Assembly (NCBI RefSeq): GCF_002911665.1
Contig: NZ_MTBP01000001.1
Location: forward strand, 930,001-994,000
Source: Actinomadura rubteroloni
GTDB taxonomy: Bacteria; Actinomycetota; Actinomycetes; Streptosporangiales; Streptosporangiaceae
DNA length: 64,000 bases
Direction: 5' to 3'
Shown: piece after piece, positions 42,078 through 50,678 of the stretch
How the letters are laid out: every line of letters begins with the position of its first letter
Numbering within the stretch: position 1 is the stretch's first letter
The notes under the pieces: generated by a model
The model's database searches: none
What the model was told of the DNA's origin: nothing
Seen by the model: only the letters and a program-made list of their open reading frames with translations
Made by a program: the position numbers and the translations under genes

Positions 42078-43793
42078 ATGTTCCGCATCCATCGCGGGGT
42101 GATCCAGGCCGCACGTCCGCCGGACGACGACGACCTCCTCTTCCTGTGCTGGCCGGTGCTCGTGTACCGGGTGACGGCGCCGGTCGTCCGCGTCCGGCAT
42201 CTGAACATCCTGGAAAAAGTGGTCCTGGCGCTCTGCCACGCGGGTCTCCGGCATCCGCCCGACATCGCCGCGCGGATCCACCAGAACATCGAGCTCTGCA
42301 AGTTCGTCCTGGGCCGACTGCACGCCGCCGGGCAGCTGGACGGCGCCAACGCGCCGACCGAAAAAGGTGTCCGGACACTGCTCACCAGCCAGCTGGGCGA
42401 GGAGCCGGAGCTGATCGTCACCCACGTCCTGCAAGATCCGGTCACGCGGCGCCTGTGGCCGAGGACCGCCGACGACCTGCGGTACCGGCAAGTGCGGCGC
42501 AGCGACGGCGACACGGCCGACCTGCGGTTGAACACCGCCGGGGCGCCGCGTTCGGTGACGGCGCACGTGGTCGGGTGCCCCGTCGATCCCGCCGACGTCC
42601 CCCGGCCCACCGCGCAGGAGATCATCGACGCCGTCGCCGCGCACCGGAGGGCGAAGATCGCGCACCGGGCCGAGGACTTCGCCGACGCGCGCGGCGGGCG
42701 GGCGCCGGCGGCGTACCTCGCCGAACGCGACCTGGAGGCGTTCACGACCGAGCTGACGATGCCGTCCGATGACACGGTGCGCCAGGTCCTCGACGTCGGC
42801 CGGCCCCTGCCCGAGTACCTCCTGCTCTGGTGGCGCGACGACGGCCCGGACGGCGGCGGACGGCGGGCCGAAGATCCGTTCGGCCTCGACCCGAACCCGT
42901 TTCCGCAACGCCTGCTGGCCGACCGGCTGCGCGACGACGCCGACCTCGCCGCCCGGGTGCTCGGTTTCGGCGAGGCCGGGGAGGCACGCCGGCGCGCCGC
43001 CTACCGATCCGCCGCGAACGACCTGCGCGCGAGCGCGGAGGCGAGGCTGGTGCAGGCGCTCGGCGCCGAGATCCGGCGCCGTCCCGAGGCTTTGACGCTG
43101 TTGCTCGGGCTGGAGGACGCGGCGGCGCGCGGCGGTGACAGCGGCGTGGAAGAGGTCGCCCGCGAGGCGTACCGGCTGTACGAGTACCTGTTCCGCCTGC
43201 TGGCGCGGGAGTATCCGGTGCCCGATCGGCCGAGCTGGGACCGGGCGAACTCCGCGGCGGCGGCCGAGGTCGTCCGGTCCGCTCTCGGCGAGGCGGCCGA
43301 CGAGATCGGATTCACGACGCTCCCGCCCGCCTTCACCGGCAGGCCGCTCGAAGGGCTGCGGAAGTATCCCGGCCGGGTCCGCGCTGGAAATCCGCCCGTG
43401 GGCCTTGCGCGCGCCTTCGTGCCCCAGCTTGTCCCCTATCTCCTGGTCGCCGCGGCCGATGCCCGGAGCGTGCACCGGACCGGCCATCCGTTGCGCGACC
43501 TCGCCGCGCGGCGACCCGCCCTTCTCGTCGATCTCGAAGCGTTGGGTCACCTGCGCAACCGCGGCTCCCATGCGGAACGGGACGCCACCGTCGAAGACGA
43601 CATCGCATGGTGCCGCGAGCTCGCCTTGGACGCGGCCCGCCTCCTGATCACACTTCCGCCGCCGGCCCCCGAGAGGAACCAGGACGATGGCCAAGAGCCG
43701 CAGCAAGCGGACCAACGCCCAGCGCACCAGGGCGCGCGCGGGCGCACGGACGGACGCCGCGAGGGACGCCGCGCGCCTGGCCGCCGACGCTGA
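42078..43793 (+). CDS. HEPN-like protein with N-terminal helical domain
   Basis: A 571-residue soluble protein, 1 nt after the helicase stop. The N-terminus has a winged-helix-like part (NILEKVVLALCHAGLRHPPD, then TEKGVRTLL at about residues 40-90). The middle is helical. The C-terminus (about residues 475-540) has LGHLRNRGSHA, in which R493-N494-x3-H498 is the RNxxxH motif of HEPN RNases. So a metal-independent RNase effector is likely. The last 36 residues are Arg-rich and overlap the next gene by 107 bp; they look like read-through of an eroded stop, not a folded domain. Confidence 0.75.
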   Translation: MFRIHRGVIQAARPPDDDDLLFLCWPVLVYRVTAPVVRVRHLNILEKVVLALCHAGLRHPPDIAARIHQNIELCKFVLGRLHAAGQLDGANAPTEKGVRTLLTSQLGEEPELIVTHVLQDPVTRRLWPRTADDLRYRQVRRSDGDTADLRLNTAGAPRSVTAHVVGCPVDPADVPRPTAQEIIDAVAAHRRAKIAHRAEDFADARGGRAPAAYLAERDLEAFTTELTMPSDDTVRQVLDVGRPLPEYLLLWWRDDGPDGGGRRAEDPFGLDPNPFPQRLLADRLRDDADLAARVLGFGEAGEARRRAAYRSAANDLRASAEARLVQALGAEIRRRPEALTLLLGLEDAAARGGDSGVEEVAREAYRLYEYLFRLLAREYPVPDRPSWDRANSAAAAEVVRSALGEAADEIGFTTLPPAFTGRPLEGLRKYPGRVRAGNPPVGLARAFVPQLVPYLLVAAADARSVHRTGHPLRDLAARRPALLVDLEALGHLRNRGSHAERDATVEDDIAWCRELALDAARLLITLPPPAPERNQDDGQEPQQADQRPAHQGARGRTDGRREGRRAPGRRR

Positions 43794-46041
43794 GAAGCTG
43801 GAGGCCGCTGAGCTGGAGACCACCGGGGACCGGAGCACCGACCTCGTCGAGGCGCCCGCGTCCACCGGTCCGGTCGACGAGGCGCACCTGCGCGAGGCCG
43901 TCGTCCGCGCCGAGCGCGCCCGCGAACTCGCCGACCGGCGCGCGGCCGCCGCGCAGGCCGCCGAGGAGGCGCTCGAGAACAAGTACCGGCGGGAGGCGGA
44001 CCGGCTCGCTGCGAACGTGCGCGAACTGGAGGCCGAGAAGACCGCCCTGTCAACGCGCGCCGCCGAACTGGACCGCCGCGAATCGGCGCTGGACGAACGC
44101 GAGCTGTCGCTGACGGAACGCTCCGAACGCGTCCTGGAGCTGGAAGAGGACGCCAAACGCGGTTTCGCGGGCTACCGCCACGAACAACTCGAACGGTTGC
44201 GCGGCGAACTGGACGAGCGGCGCGCATTGTTCGACGCCGAGTTGCACGCCCGTGAAGAACGGCTGGTCCGCGCCCTCGCCGAGCGGGAGAGCGCGCTGGC
44301 GCGCCGGGAGGAGGAGGCGCGCGACCGGGAAGCCGAGCTGGAAGCCGTCCGGCTCGAACAACAGCGCACCGAACGGCGCCTCGCCGCGCGCGAGGAGTAC
44401 CTGGAGCAGGAGGCCGCGGACCGGGCCGACGACCTGCGGGCCGAACTGGAGGCCGAACTGGAGCGCGAGCGGCACAACGCGTCCAGTTGGCGCCTGCGGT
44501 GGGAGGCCGTCAACCGGCTCGCCGAGGAACGGGACCGGGCGCTCGCCGAGCGGGACGTCGCGATCGCCGTGTTCGGCGGCCGGAGCGAGCACGAGATCGC
44601 CGAGGAGCTCACCCGCCTCCGCGCCGAGAACGCCGAGCTACGCCGCGATGCGGCGGCCCGGCCCGTCGCGGACCAGGACCGGGTCGCCGAACTGGAGTCC
44701 CGCTTCCACGATCTGACGGTCGAGCGGGAAGGGCTCGCCCAGCGGAACGCCGAGCTGCGCCGCCAGGTCGCCGCCGCGAAGATCTCGACGGTGGAGCGCG
44801 AGAACAGCCGCATGGTGAACCAGGCGCTGGAACGGCTCAACGAAACGCTCCGCGCCGAAATCCACCAGCAGACGGTGACGTTGGAACAACTCCAGGCGGA
44901 ATCCCAGCGCACCTCACCGTTCCCGTCCTGTTTCTCCATGGACGCCGATCCGACGCTCAACCACCGTCCCCCGCTGTCCGTCGGTCCGGTCGACCTGGCC
45001 GATCTCGTGACGCGCGTCCGGCACCGCATGGCCGCCGATCTCGGGCTCTTCTATTCCGAGCAGGACATGCGGTGCTTCGTCGCGGGACTGGCGACCAGCA
45101 GGCTCCACCTGCTCCAGGGAATCAGCGGCATCGGCAAGACCCGCCTGCCCGAGGCCTTCGCGCGGGTGACCGGAGCGGGCTCGGAGACCGTCGCGGTCGC
45201 CGCCGAATGGCGCAGCCCGCAGGACCTCGTCGGGTACTACAACCCGTTCGAGCGGAAGTTCTACGAGACCGACTTCATGCAGGCGCTGTATCGGGCGCAG
45301 CTTCCGCTTTTCGCCGACAAGCCGTTCTTCATCGTCCTCGACGAGATGAATCTGTCCCACCCGGAGCAGTACTTCAGCGATCTGCTCTCCGCCCTGGAAC
45401 GCAAGGAGGGCGACTCTTCGGAGCGTCCGGCGATCCGGTTGCTGACCGCGCGCGTGGATCCGGCGCCCGCGCTGCTCCGCGACGGCCGGTCGCTGGAGCT
45501 TCCCGACAACGTTTGGTTCGTCGGGACCGCCAACAACGACGAGACCACCGTCCGGTTCGCCGACAAGACCTATGACCGCGCGCACATCCTGGAACTGCCG
45601 TCCCGGCCGACGCCGTTCCAGGGCGACGACGCGGCGCCCCTCACCCCCGTCTCGATGCGAAATCTCCAGGAGTCGTTCCAGCGCGCCGCCCAGAAACACA
45701 GGGACGCGGCCCGCCGGACGCTCGACTTCTTCGACGCCGAACTCGGCGATCGGCTGCGCGACGACTTCGGCGTCTCGTGGGGAAGCCGCTTCCACCGACA
45801 GGCCGAACGGTTCGTGCCCGTGGTGGTGGAAGCGCGGGGAACGCCCGGAGAGGCCGCCGATCATCTGCTCGCCACGAAAATCCTCCGCAAGCTGTCGGGC
45901 CAGGTCGGCGTCCCCGCCGGCGAGCTGCGCGCGCTCGCCGACCTGGTCGAGGCGCGCTGGTCTGCGACGTTCCCGGACACGCCGCCGGAGCGGTCCCTGC
46001 GGGCGATCCGTGCCGAGATCCGCGCGCGGGGCGCCGGGTGA
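43687..46041 (+). CDS. Coiled-coil McrB-like AAA+ ATPase
   Basis: A 784-residue protein. The N-terminal 410 residues are very charged coiled coil (Glu/Arg/Ala), with a basic start (AKSRSKRTNAQRTRARAG). The AAA+ domain follows: Walker A GISGIGKT (478-485), Walker B FFIVLDEMN (Asp552-Glu553), then GTANNDETTVRF. The LDEMN signature and the GYYNPFERKF element are McrB-like. McrB is the GTP/ATPase motor for the McrC nuclease; the next gene fits as McrC. Start ATG 43687 has AGGA 5 nt upstream. Ends in GTGA overlap with the next gene. Confidence 0.88.
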   Translation: MAKSRSKRTNAQRTRARAGARTDAARDAARLAADAEKLEAAELETTGDRSTDLVEAPASTGPVDEAHLREAVVRAERARELADRRAAAAQAAEEALENKYRREADRLAANVRELEAEKTALSTRAAELDRRESALDERELSLTERSERVLELEEDAKRGFAGYRHEQLERLRGELDERRALFDAELHAREERLVRALAERESALARREEEARDREAELEAVRLEQQRTERRLAAREEYLEQEAADRADDLRAELEAELERERHNASSWRLRWEAVNRLAEERDRALAERDVAIAVFGGRSEHEIAEELTRLRAENAELRRDAAARPVADQDRVAELESRFHDLTVEREGLAQRNAELRRQVAAAKISTVERENSRMVNQALERLNETLRAEIHQQTVTLEQLQAESQRTSPFPSCFSMDADPTLNHRPPLSVGPVDLADLVTRVRHRMAADLGLFYSEQDMRCFVAGLATSRLHLLQGISGIGKTRLPEAFARVTGAGSETVAVAAEWRSPQDLVGYYNPFERKFYETDFMQALYRAQLPLFADKPFFIVLDEMNLSHPEQYFSDLLSALERKEGDSSERPAIRLLTARVDPAPALLRDGRSLELPDNVWFVGTANNDETTVRFADKTYDRAHILELPSRPTPFQGDDAAPLTPVSMRNLQESFQRAAQKHRDAARRTLDFFDAELGDRLRDDFGVSWGSRFHRQAERFVPVVVEARGTPGEAADHLLATKILRKLSGQVGVPAGELRALADLVEARWSATFPDTPPERSLRAIRAEIRARGAG

Positions 46042-48110
46042 ACCGCGCGCCGGAGCTGTGGGACCGCGTCACCGGTGCGCTCGTGCCGCTGCCCGGCCCG
46101 TCCGTCCTGCTCGGCCGCTACCGGGTGCCCGCGGGCGGCCACCTCACCGGGACCGGCGGACGCTGGACGCTGCGCGGCGCGGACGGCGAGGCCTGGTCGG
46201 GGGACTTTGGCGGCGACCCGTCCGCCGCACCGATCGTCGTGGAGAGCGTCGCCGCCATCGCGCGGCGGCTCGCGAGCGCGGAACGGGCGGGCGCCGCGCT
46301 CGGCGCCTGGACCGCCGTCCTGCCGATGATCGACGGCATCACGGACCGGCTGCGCCCGCATCCGCTGGAAGACCGCCTGCGCGCCGAGTTCGCCCACCTC
46401 CGCAAGGTCGCGTACGACCCGCACGCCCGGCTCCGCACCGAGCAGGTCCTGGTCCCGGTCAGCGAGGCGCGCCGGATCACCTGGCGGACGGTGAGCCACC
46501 TCGCCGCGCACAGCGAGACCTGGGCCGCACGGCGCCTCCACGGCGTCGAGCCGGCCCGGCTGCTGACACCCGTCCAGGTGGCCGACCCCGATCTCTACGA
46601 GAACCGGATCGTGGCCACGCTGATCGAACGTCTCTGGAACCATGTGACGGCCCGGTTCGCCGAGATCGAGTCGATCGAAGGAATGGTCGGCCAGGCGCGC
46701 GACCTGCTGGACGAGACGGGCCATCGGCCGTACTGGCGCGAACGCGAGCGCCTCTACGACTTCATCGGCGAACTTCTGATCGAGGACGACCTGGCACGCC
46801 GCCTCGCCGATATGCGGGCGGATCTCGGGTCCCTTCGCGCCGCGCTCGCCCCCCTGATCAACGCAAAGATCAGGACCTCGGTGCGCGGCCCGTACACCGG
46901 TCCGGAACGTCTGCGGCCGACGAATCTCTTCGACCACGATCTCGACTACCGGCATTGCCGGGCTCTGTGGGACGCCTCGGTGGCACTGCGCGACCAGGCC
47001 GCGAGCGGCGAACCCGACGCCGTCCTCGCCGAATGGTGCGAGAACTTCACGCGCTACGCCTTGCTGCTCGTGCTGCGGGCTCTCGAACAACTCGGCCTCA
47101 CGGAGGAACCGGACGCCACCGGGCCACTGCCGGATCGTCCCGGACCGCGCTATTCCTTTCGCGGACGCACGGTGCGGCTGGACCGGCACGGCGACGACAC
47201 GTTCGCGCTTCTTCTGGACGACGATGTGCTGTTGCGGATCGTGCCACTGCCTCATGCCCTGACCCGCGCCGGCGAGCCCGATCTCATCGCCCGGGCGCTG
47301 GACGGACTCTCCGCCGATGTCGCGATCCTTTATCCGGGAGAGGCCGCGGAACGCGCGGCGCTTCCGATGCCGACCCGGCTGGCGGTGCACGTTTCCCATC
47401 GGACGGGCGCGCGACCCGCGATGGTGCCGGTGAGTCCGTCCGATCTGGCGAGTACGGGGCGTGTCGCCCGCGCGTTGCGCGCATCGCTGGACGGACGCCT
47501 GATGCTCGCCTATCCGCCTCGGGTGGCTTCCACCGTCGCGGGTGCGGAAAAGCTCGCTCGCACCTTCGACTGGATCACCGTGTCCTCCGGCGAACTGCTG
47601 GTCACGAGGCCGGTGGCCGACCATGAGCGGGGCGCGCTGCGCCGAATGCTGGCGACGCTGCATACCCCGGCCGACGCGGCTCGCCGGCGCGGCGACAATC
47701 GGCGCGACCTGGACGAACTGGAAGCCGAACTGATCGCCGCGACCCGCTCGGTGGCGCACCTCACGACGTGCCCGGTGTGCCTCAGCGAAGCGACCGATCC
47801 CGTCCGCGCGTTCGTCGCCCGGGCGGACGGGACGTTCCGCTGCTCATGCCAGTGCAAAACGGTCTGGGAGACGCGACGCTGCACCGCCTGCTCGCAGCCG
47901 TACCCCGTCCTGACGGTCCCGAGCCTGGCCGACCAGGCGGGCGGTGACGGCGACCGTCTCGACGTGGTGTTCGCCCAGGATCTGCTCGCGCCGCCGTGCT
48001 GGCAACGGCCGTCCGTCTATATCTGCCCGAACTGCGACCAATGCCCGGAAGCGCGCTCCGAACGCATGCGCCAAGCCTGCATCCGCTGCGCGCCCCACGA
48101 ACGTCGATGA
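46038..48110 (+). CDS. McrC/DUF2357-like protein with zinc-finger tail
   Basis: A 690-residue partner of the McrB-like ATPase (GTGA overlap; GTG start at 46038). The mid region holds PDLYENRIVATLIERLW (E188 approximate), resembling the DUF2357/McrC family, where a YEN-R helix is conserved. I cannot see a PD-(D/E)XK nuclease signature. The C-terminal 150 residues carry Cys clusters: CPVC, then CSCQC and CTAC, then CPNCDQC and CIRC, i.e. two or three zinc knuckles. So nuclease activity is not visible in the sequence; DNA binding or a remodelled nuclease is possible. Confidence 0.7.
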   Translation: MNRAPELWDRVTGALVPLPGPSVLLGRYRVPAGGHLTGTGGRWTLRGADGEAWSGDFGGDPSAAPIVVESVAAIARRLASAERAGAALGAWTAVLPMIDGITDRLRPHPLEDRLRAEFAHLRKVAYDPHARLRTEQVLVPVSEARRITWRTVSHLAAHSETWAARRLHGVEPARLLTPVQVADPDLYENRIVATLIERLWNHVTARFAEIESIEGMVGQARDLLDETGHRPYWRERERLYDFIGELLIEDDLARRLADMRADLGSLRAALAPLINAKIRTSVRGPYTGPERLRPTNLFDHDLDYRHCRALWDASVALRDQAASGEPDAVLAEWCENFTRYALLLVLRALEQLGLTEEPDATGPLPDRPGPRYSFRGRTVRLDRHGDDTFALLLDDDVLLRIVPLPHALTRAGEPDLIARALDGLSADVAILYPGEAAERAALPMPTRLAVHVSHRTGARPAMVPVSPSDLASTGRVARALRASLDGRLMLAYPPRVASTVAGAEKLARTFDWITVSSGELLVTRPVADHERGALRRMLATLHTPADAARRRGDNRRDLDELEAELIAATRSVAHLTTCPVCLSEATDPVRAFVARADGTFRCSCQCKTVWETRRCTACSQPYPVLTVPSLADQAGGDGDRLDVVFAQDLLAPPCWQRPSVYICPNCDQCPEARSERMRQACIRCAPHERR

Positions 48111-48196
48111 CCGATCGCGCCCCTGCTGCCGCGTTCGAGCATCTCTTCGCATTTCCGAGCACCGACAGTCGGACTTTGCCACCTCAAGCCGCCTGA
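48107..48196 (+). CDS. Very small ORF after McrC-like gene
   Basis: ATG at 48107 overlaps the previous stop (ATGA), giving a 29-residue peptide, MTDRAPAAAFEHLFAFPSTD and onward. Its overlap is as tight as between the other operon genes, but I cannot tell whether it is translated. Could also be spurious. Confidence 0.25.
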   Translation: MTDRAPAAAFEHLFAFPSTDSRTLPPQAA

Positions 48197-48214
48197 CGGC
48201 CGGTCGTCAGGCGG
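48189..48214 (+). terminator. Hairpin terminator of the defence-like operon
   Basis: Perfect 10-bp stem, CCGCCTGACG and CGTCAGGCGG, with loop GCCGGT. It is the strongest hairpin in the neighbourhood and ends the six-gene unit. Confidence 0.75.
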
Positions 48215-48239
48215 GAAGGAAGATCAGCCGGTCGTCGGC

Positions 48240-48422
48240 ATGCCCGCAGCGGTCTCGGGGACCTCGGCGGTCACGCTCAACGCCCTGTTGACTCTCTTCG
48301 GGTTCCCGAGCGAGGGCAAGAACGTCAAAGCCAAGGGAACGATCACGAGCTCCGCGTCCCGGCAACCGATCGAACTCGTCATCCACCAGGCCAACCCGCC
48401 CGGCCGCACGGTGATCGCCTAG
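48240..48422 (+). CDS. Small ORF, possibly remnant of a larger gene
   Basis: A 60-residue ORF from ATG 48240 with a strong GC3 bias and a normal stop. The sequence ([23 protein letters not shown], then [19 protein letters not shown]) looks like real coding text, and the frame continues open upstream to 48111 without a start codon. That suggests the 3' part of a truncated gene, or a small gene with a distal start. No family recognised. Confidence 0.4.
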   Translation: MPAAVSGTSAVTLNALLTLFGFPSEGKNVKAKGTITSSASRQPIELVIHQANPPGRTVIA

Positions 48423-48501
48423 GCAAAGCGTGCCGGCGGACGGGGCGACGGGGGCAGCCCGACAGTCAGATTCGGCTCGTGCGGGTCCTACGCTGGTGGG
48501 C

Positions 48502-49251
48502 ATGGTGGCTAAGGGCAGCTCGGCGGCGCGGGCGAAGCGGTTCGCGGACGAGACACGGGTGGGTCTGGTGCGGCGGGCGCGGAAGATGGACCGGATCCTC
48601 CAGGAGACGTACCCGGACGCGCACTGCGAGCTGGATTTCCGCAACCCTTTCGAGCTGCTGGTCGCGACGGTCCTGTCCGCGCAGACGACGGACGTGCGCG
48701 TCAACCTGACGACGCCGGATCTGTTCGCCAAGTACCCGACGCCCGAGGACATGGCGGCGGCGAACCCGGAGGAAATGGAAGAAATCCTCCGGCCCACCGG
48801 CTTCTACCGCGCCAAGACCAAGTCCGTTCTGGGCCTGTCGTCGGCGCTGGTGGAGCGTTTCAAAGGCGAGGTCCCCAAGAAGCTGGACGACCTCGTCACC
48901 CTCCCCGGCGTCGGCCGCAAAACCGCCAACGTCGTCCTCGGCAACGCGTTCGGCGTGCCGGGGCTGACGGTGGACACGCACTTCGGACGGCTCGTCCGTC
49001 GGTTCGGCTGGACGGACGAGGAGGAGCCCGAGAAGGTCGAGTCGGCCATCGCCGAGCTGTTCCCCCGCCGCGACTGGACGATGCTGTCGCACCGGCTGAT
49101 CTGGCATGGGCGGCGGATCTGCCACGCGCGGCGTCCGGCCTGCGGGGCGTGTCCGCTCGCCGACCTGTGCCCGTCCTATGGCACCGGCCCGGTCGACCAC
49201 GACACGGCGGCCAAGCTCGTCAAGACGGGCCCGCCCCCGAAGACCACCTGA
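48502..49251 (+). CDS. nth: Endonuclease III
   Basis: A 249-residue base-excision-repair glycosylase/lyase. Visible: helix-hairpin-helix [18 protein letters not shown] (with catalytic Lys in GRKTAN), catalytic Asp in [11 protein letters not shown], and the iron-sulphur cluster CxxxxxxCxxCxxxxxC ([17 protein letters not shown]). ATG 48502 is preferred. A first part ([24 protein letters not shown]) is typical. This gene is usually near a NUDIX gene and marP in actinobacteria; here 13.5 kb lies between. Confidence 0.96.
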   Translation: MVAKGSSAARAKRFADETRVGLVRRARKMDRILQETYPDAHCELDFRNPFELLVATVLSAQTTDVRVNLTTPDLFAKYPTPEDMAAANPEEMEEILRPTGFYRAKTKSVLGLSSALVERFKGEVPKKLDDLVTLPGVGRKTANVVLGNAFGVPGLTVDTHFGRLVRRFGWTDEEEPEKVESAIAELFPRRDWTMLSHRLIWHGRRICHARRPACGACPLADLCPSYGTGPVDHDTAAKLVKTGPPPKTT

Positions 49252-50659
49252 CGGCGCTGCCGTCGCTCACTTCACACTCCGAAGTGAGTGTCATGTCGGT
49301 GGAGACCAGATCGTCGAGCGTCTCACGGCGGATGATGAGGCGCGGTGCCAGGTCACGGGCCACGGCAACGACGGCGGGTCTCGGAACGAGGTTGTAGTTG
49401 CTCGCCATAGAGCGGTTGTAGGCGCCAGTGGCCGCGACGGCGACAAGGTCTCCAGCCTGGACATCGCCGGGGAGCATGAGGTCGCGTATGAGAATGTCAC
49501 CCGCTTCGCAGTGCTTTCCCACTAGGCGGCACATGATGTCCGGAGCGTTCGTCGGGCGCGAGACGAGCGCGCTGGTGCACGTCGCGCCGTAGAGAGCGGG
49601 CCGCATGTTGTCGCTCATGCCGCCGTCCACGCTCACGTAGGTGCGTGTGAAAGAACCACCCGCATCGCGGACGGTCACCGGCTTGACCGTACCGACCTCG
49701 TAAAGGGTCAGGGTGCTCGGCCCGATGAGCGCCCTTCCCGGCTCGACGGCCAGGCGCGGCATGGGGATGTTCTCGCGGTTCGCCGCAGAGGTCACCGCCG
49801 CGACGAGCTCTCCGGCGAGCTTGGAAACCGGCAGCGGGTTTTCGTCGGCCGTATAGGCGATTCCCGCTCCACCGCCCAGATTCAGTTCGCCCAGTGCGAT
49901 CCCGTGCGCTCTCTGCACGTCGCCGAGGAAGTTCACGGCGCGATCTGCGGACAGCATGAAGCCTTCCGCGCCGAAGATCTGCGAACCGATGTGAGTATGG
50001 ACGCCGACCAGGTGGAGATCGGGACGATGAAGAATCTCTTCGACGGCTCGGCCTGCGCTGCCGTCAGCGACCGAAAATCCGAACTTCTGATCCTCGTGTG
50101 CAGTGGCGATCGCATCGTGTGTGCGTGCGCGGACGCCCAACGTCAGCCGGATCATGATTTTGGGGCGCACGCCGATCTCCGCGGCGATCCCTGCGACACG
50201 TTCGATTTCCTCGAATGAGTCGACGATGATCTTACCGACCCCGGAGTTGAGGGCGGTGCGCAGTTCTCCAACCGACTTATTGTTGCCGTGGAAGGTCATC
50301 CGGTCCGCCGGAAAACCCGAACGCAGGGCGACCGCCAGCTCGCCTCCGGTACAGACGTCGAGACCGAGGCCCTCCGCGTTGATCCACTGTGCCACGGCGC
50401 CGCACAGGAACGCCTTGCCCGCGTAGTAGATGTCGCATGAGTCGGTGACGGATGCGAACGCGCTTTCCCATTCGCCGCAGCGTTCGATCAGATCGTCGTG
50501 GTCGAGGACGAACAGCGGTGTGCCGAACTCGGCGGCGAGAGTGCGCAGGTCATGTCCGGCGACGCTCATCGCCCCGTCGCCAGTGCAGCCGGTGCCGCGC
50601 GGCCAGATTCCGGCATCGAACGTGTTGCCGAAGTGCGAACGACGGCCGAGAGTAGTCAT
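49220..50659 (-). CDS. lysA: Diaminopimelate decarboxylase-like PLP enzyme
   Basis: A 479-residue fold-III PLP decarboxylase that would make L-lysine from meso-diaminopimelate. Family signatures: [12 protein letters not shown], the PLP-lysine region [31 protein letters not shown]-like [36 protein letters not shown] and the C-terminal [16 protein letters not shown]. Last 20 residues extend past the normal end (about RRETLDDLV) into the convergent nth 3' end (32-bp overlap). A chromosomal lysA is essential elsewhere, so this may be a second copy. 19 nt after the deacetylase gene, one operon. Confidence 0.9.
   Translation of the reverse strand: MTTLGRRSHFGNTFDAGIWPRGTGCTGDGAMSVAGHDLRTLAAEFGTPLFVLDHDDLIERCGEWESAFASVTDSCDIYYAGKAFLCGAVAQWINAEGLGLDVCTGGELAVALRSGFPADRMTFHGNNKSVGELRTALNSGVGKIIVDSFEEIERVAGIAAEIGVRPKIMIRLTLGVRARTHDAIATAHEDQKFGFSVADGSAGRAVEEILHRPDLHLVGVHTHIGSQIFGAEGFMLSADRAVNFLGDVQRAHGIALGELNLGGGAGIAYTADENPLPVSKLAGELVAAVTSAANRENIPMPRLAVEPGRALIGPSTLTLYEVGTVKPVTVRDAGGSFTRTYVSVDGGMSDNMRPALYGATCTSALVSRPTNAPDIMCRLVGKHCEAGDILIRDLMLPGDVQAGDLVAVAATGAYNRSMASNYNLVPRPAVVAVARDLAPRLIIRRETLDDLVSTDMTLTSECEVSDGSAVRWSSGAGPS
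49266..49288. terminator. Bidirectional hairpin between nth and lysA
   Basis: 8-bp arms CTCACTTC (49266-49273) and GAAGTGAG (49281-49288) with a 7-nt loop, just 3' of nth and inside the extended tail of lysA. It is probably the nth terminator and marks the junction of the backbone and inserted DNA. Confidence 0.45.
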
Positions 50660-50678
50660 GGTGTCCGAGATTCCTGTT

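Noticed and set aside
38612-42775. A 1387-codon open frame on the - strand
   Set aside because: It is antisense to the helicase and HEPN genes, lacks SD and domain motifs, and is typical of GC-rich antisense frames.
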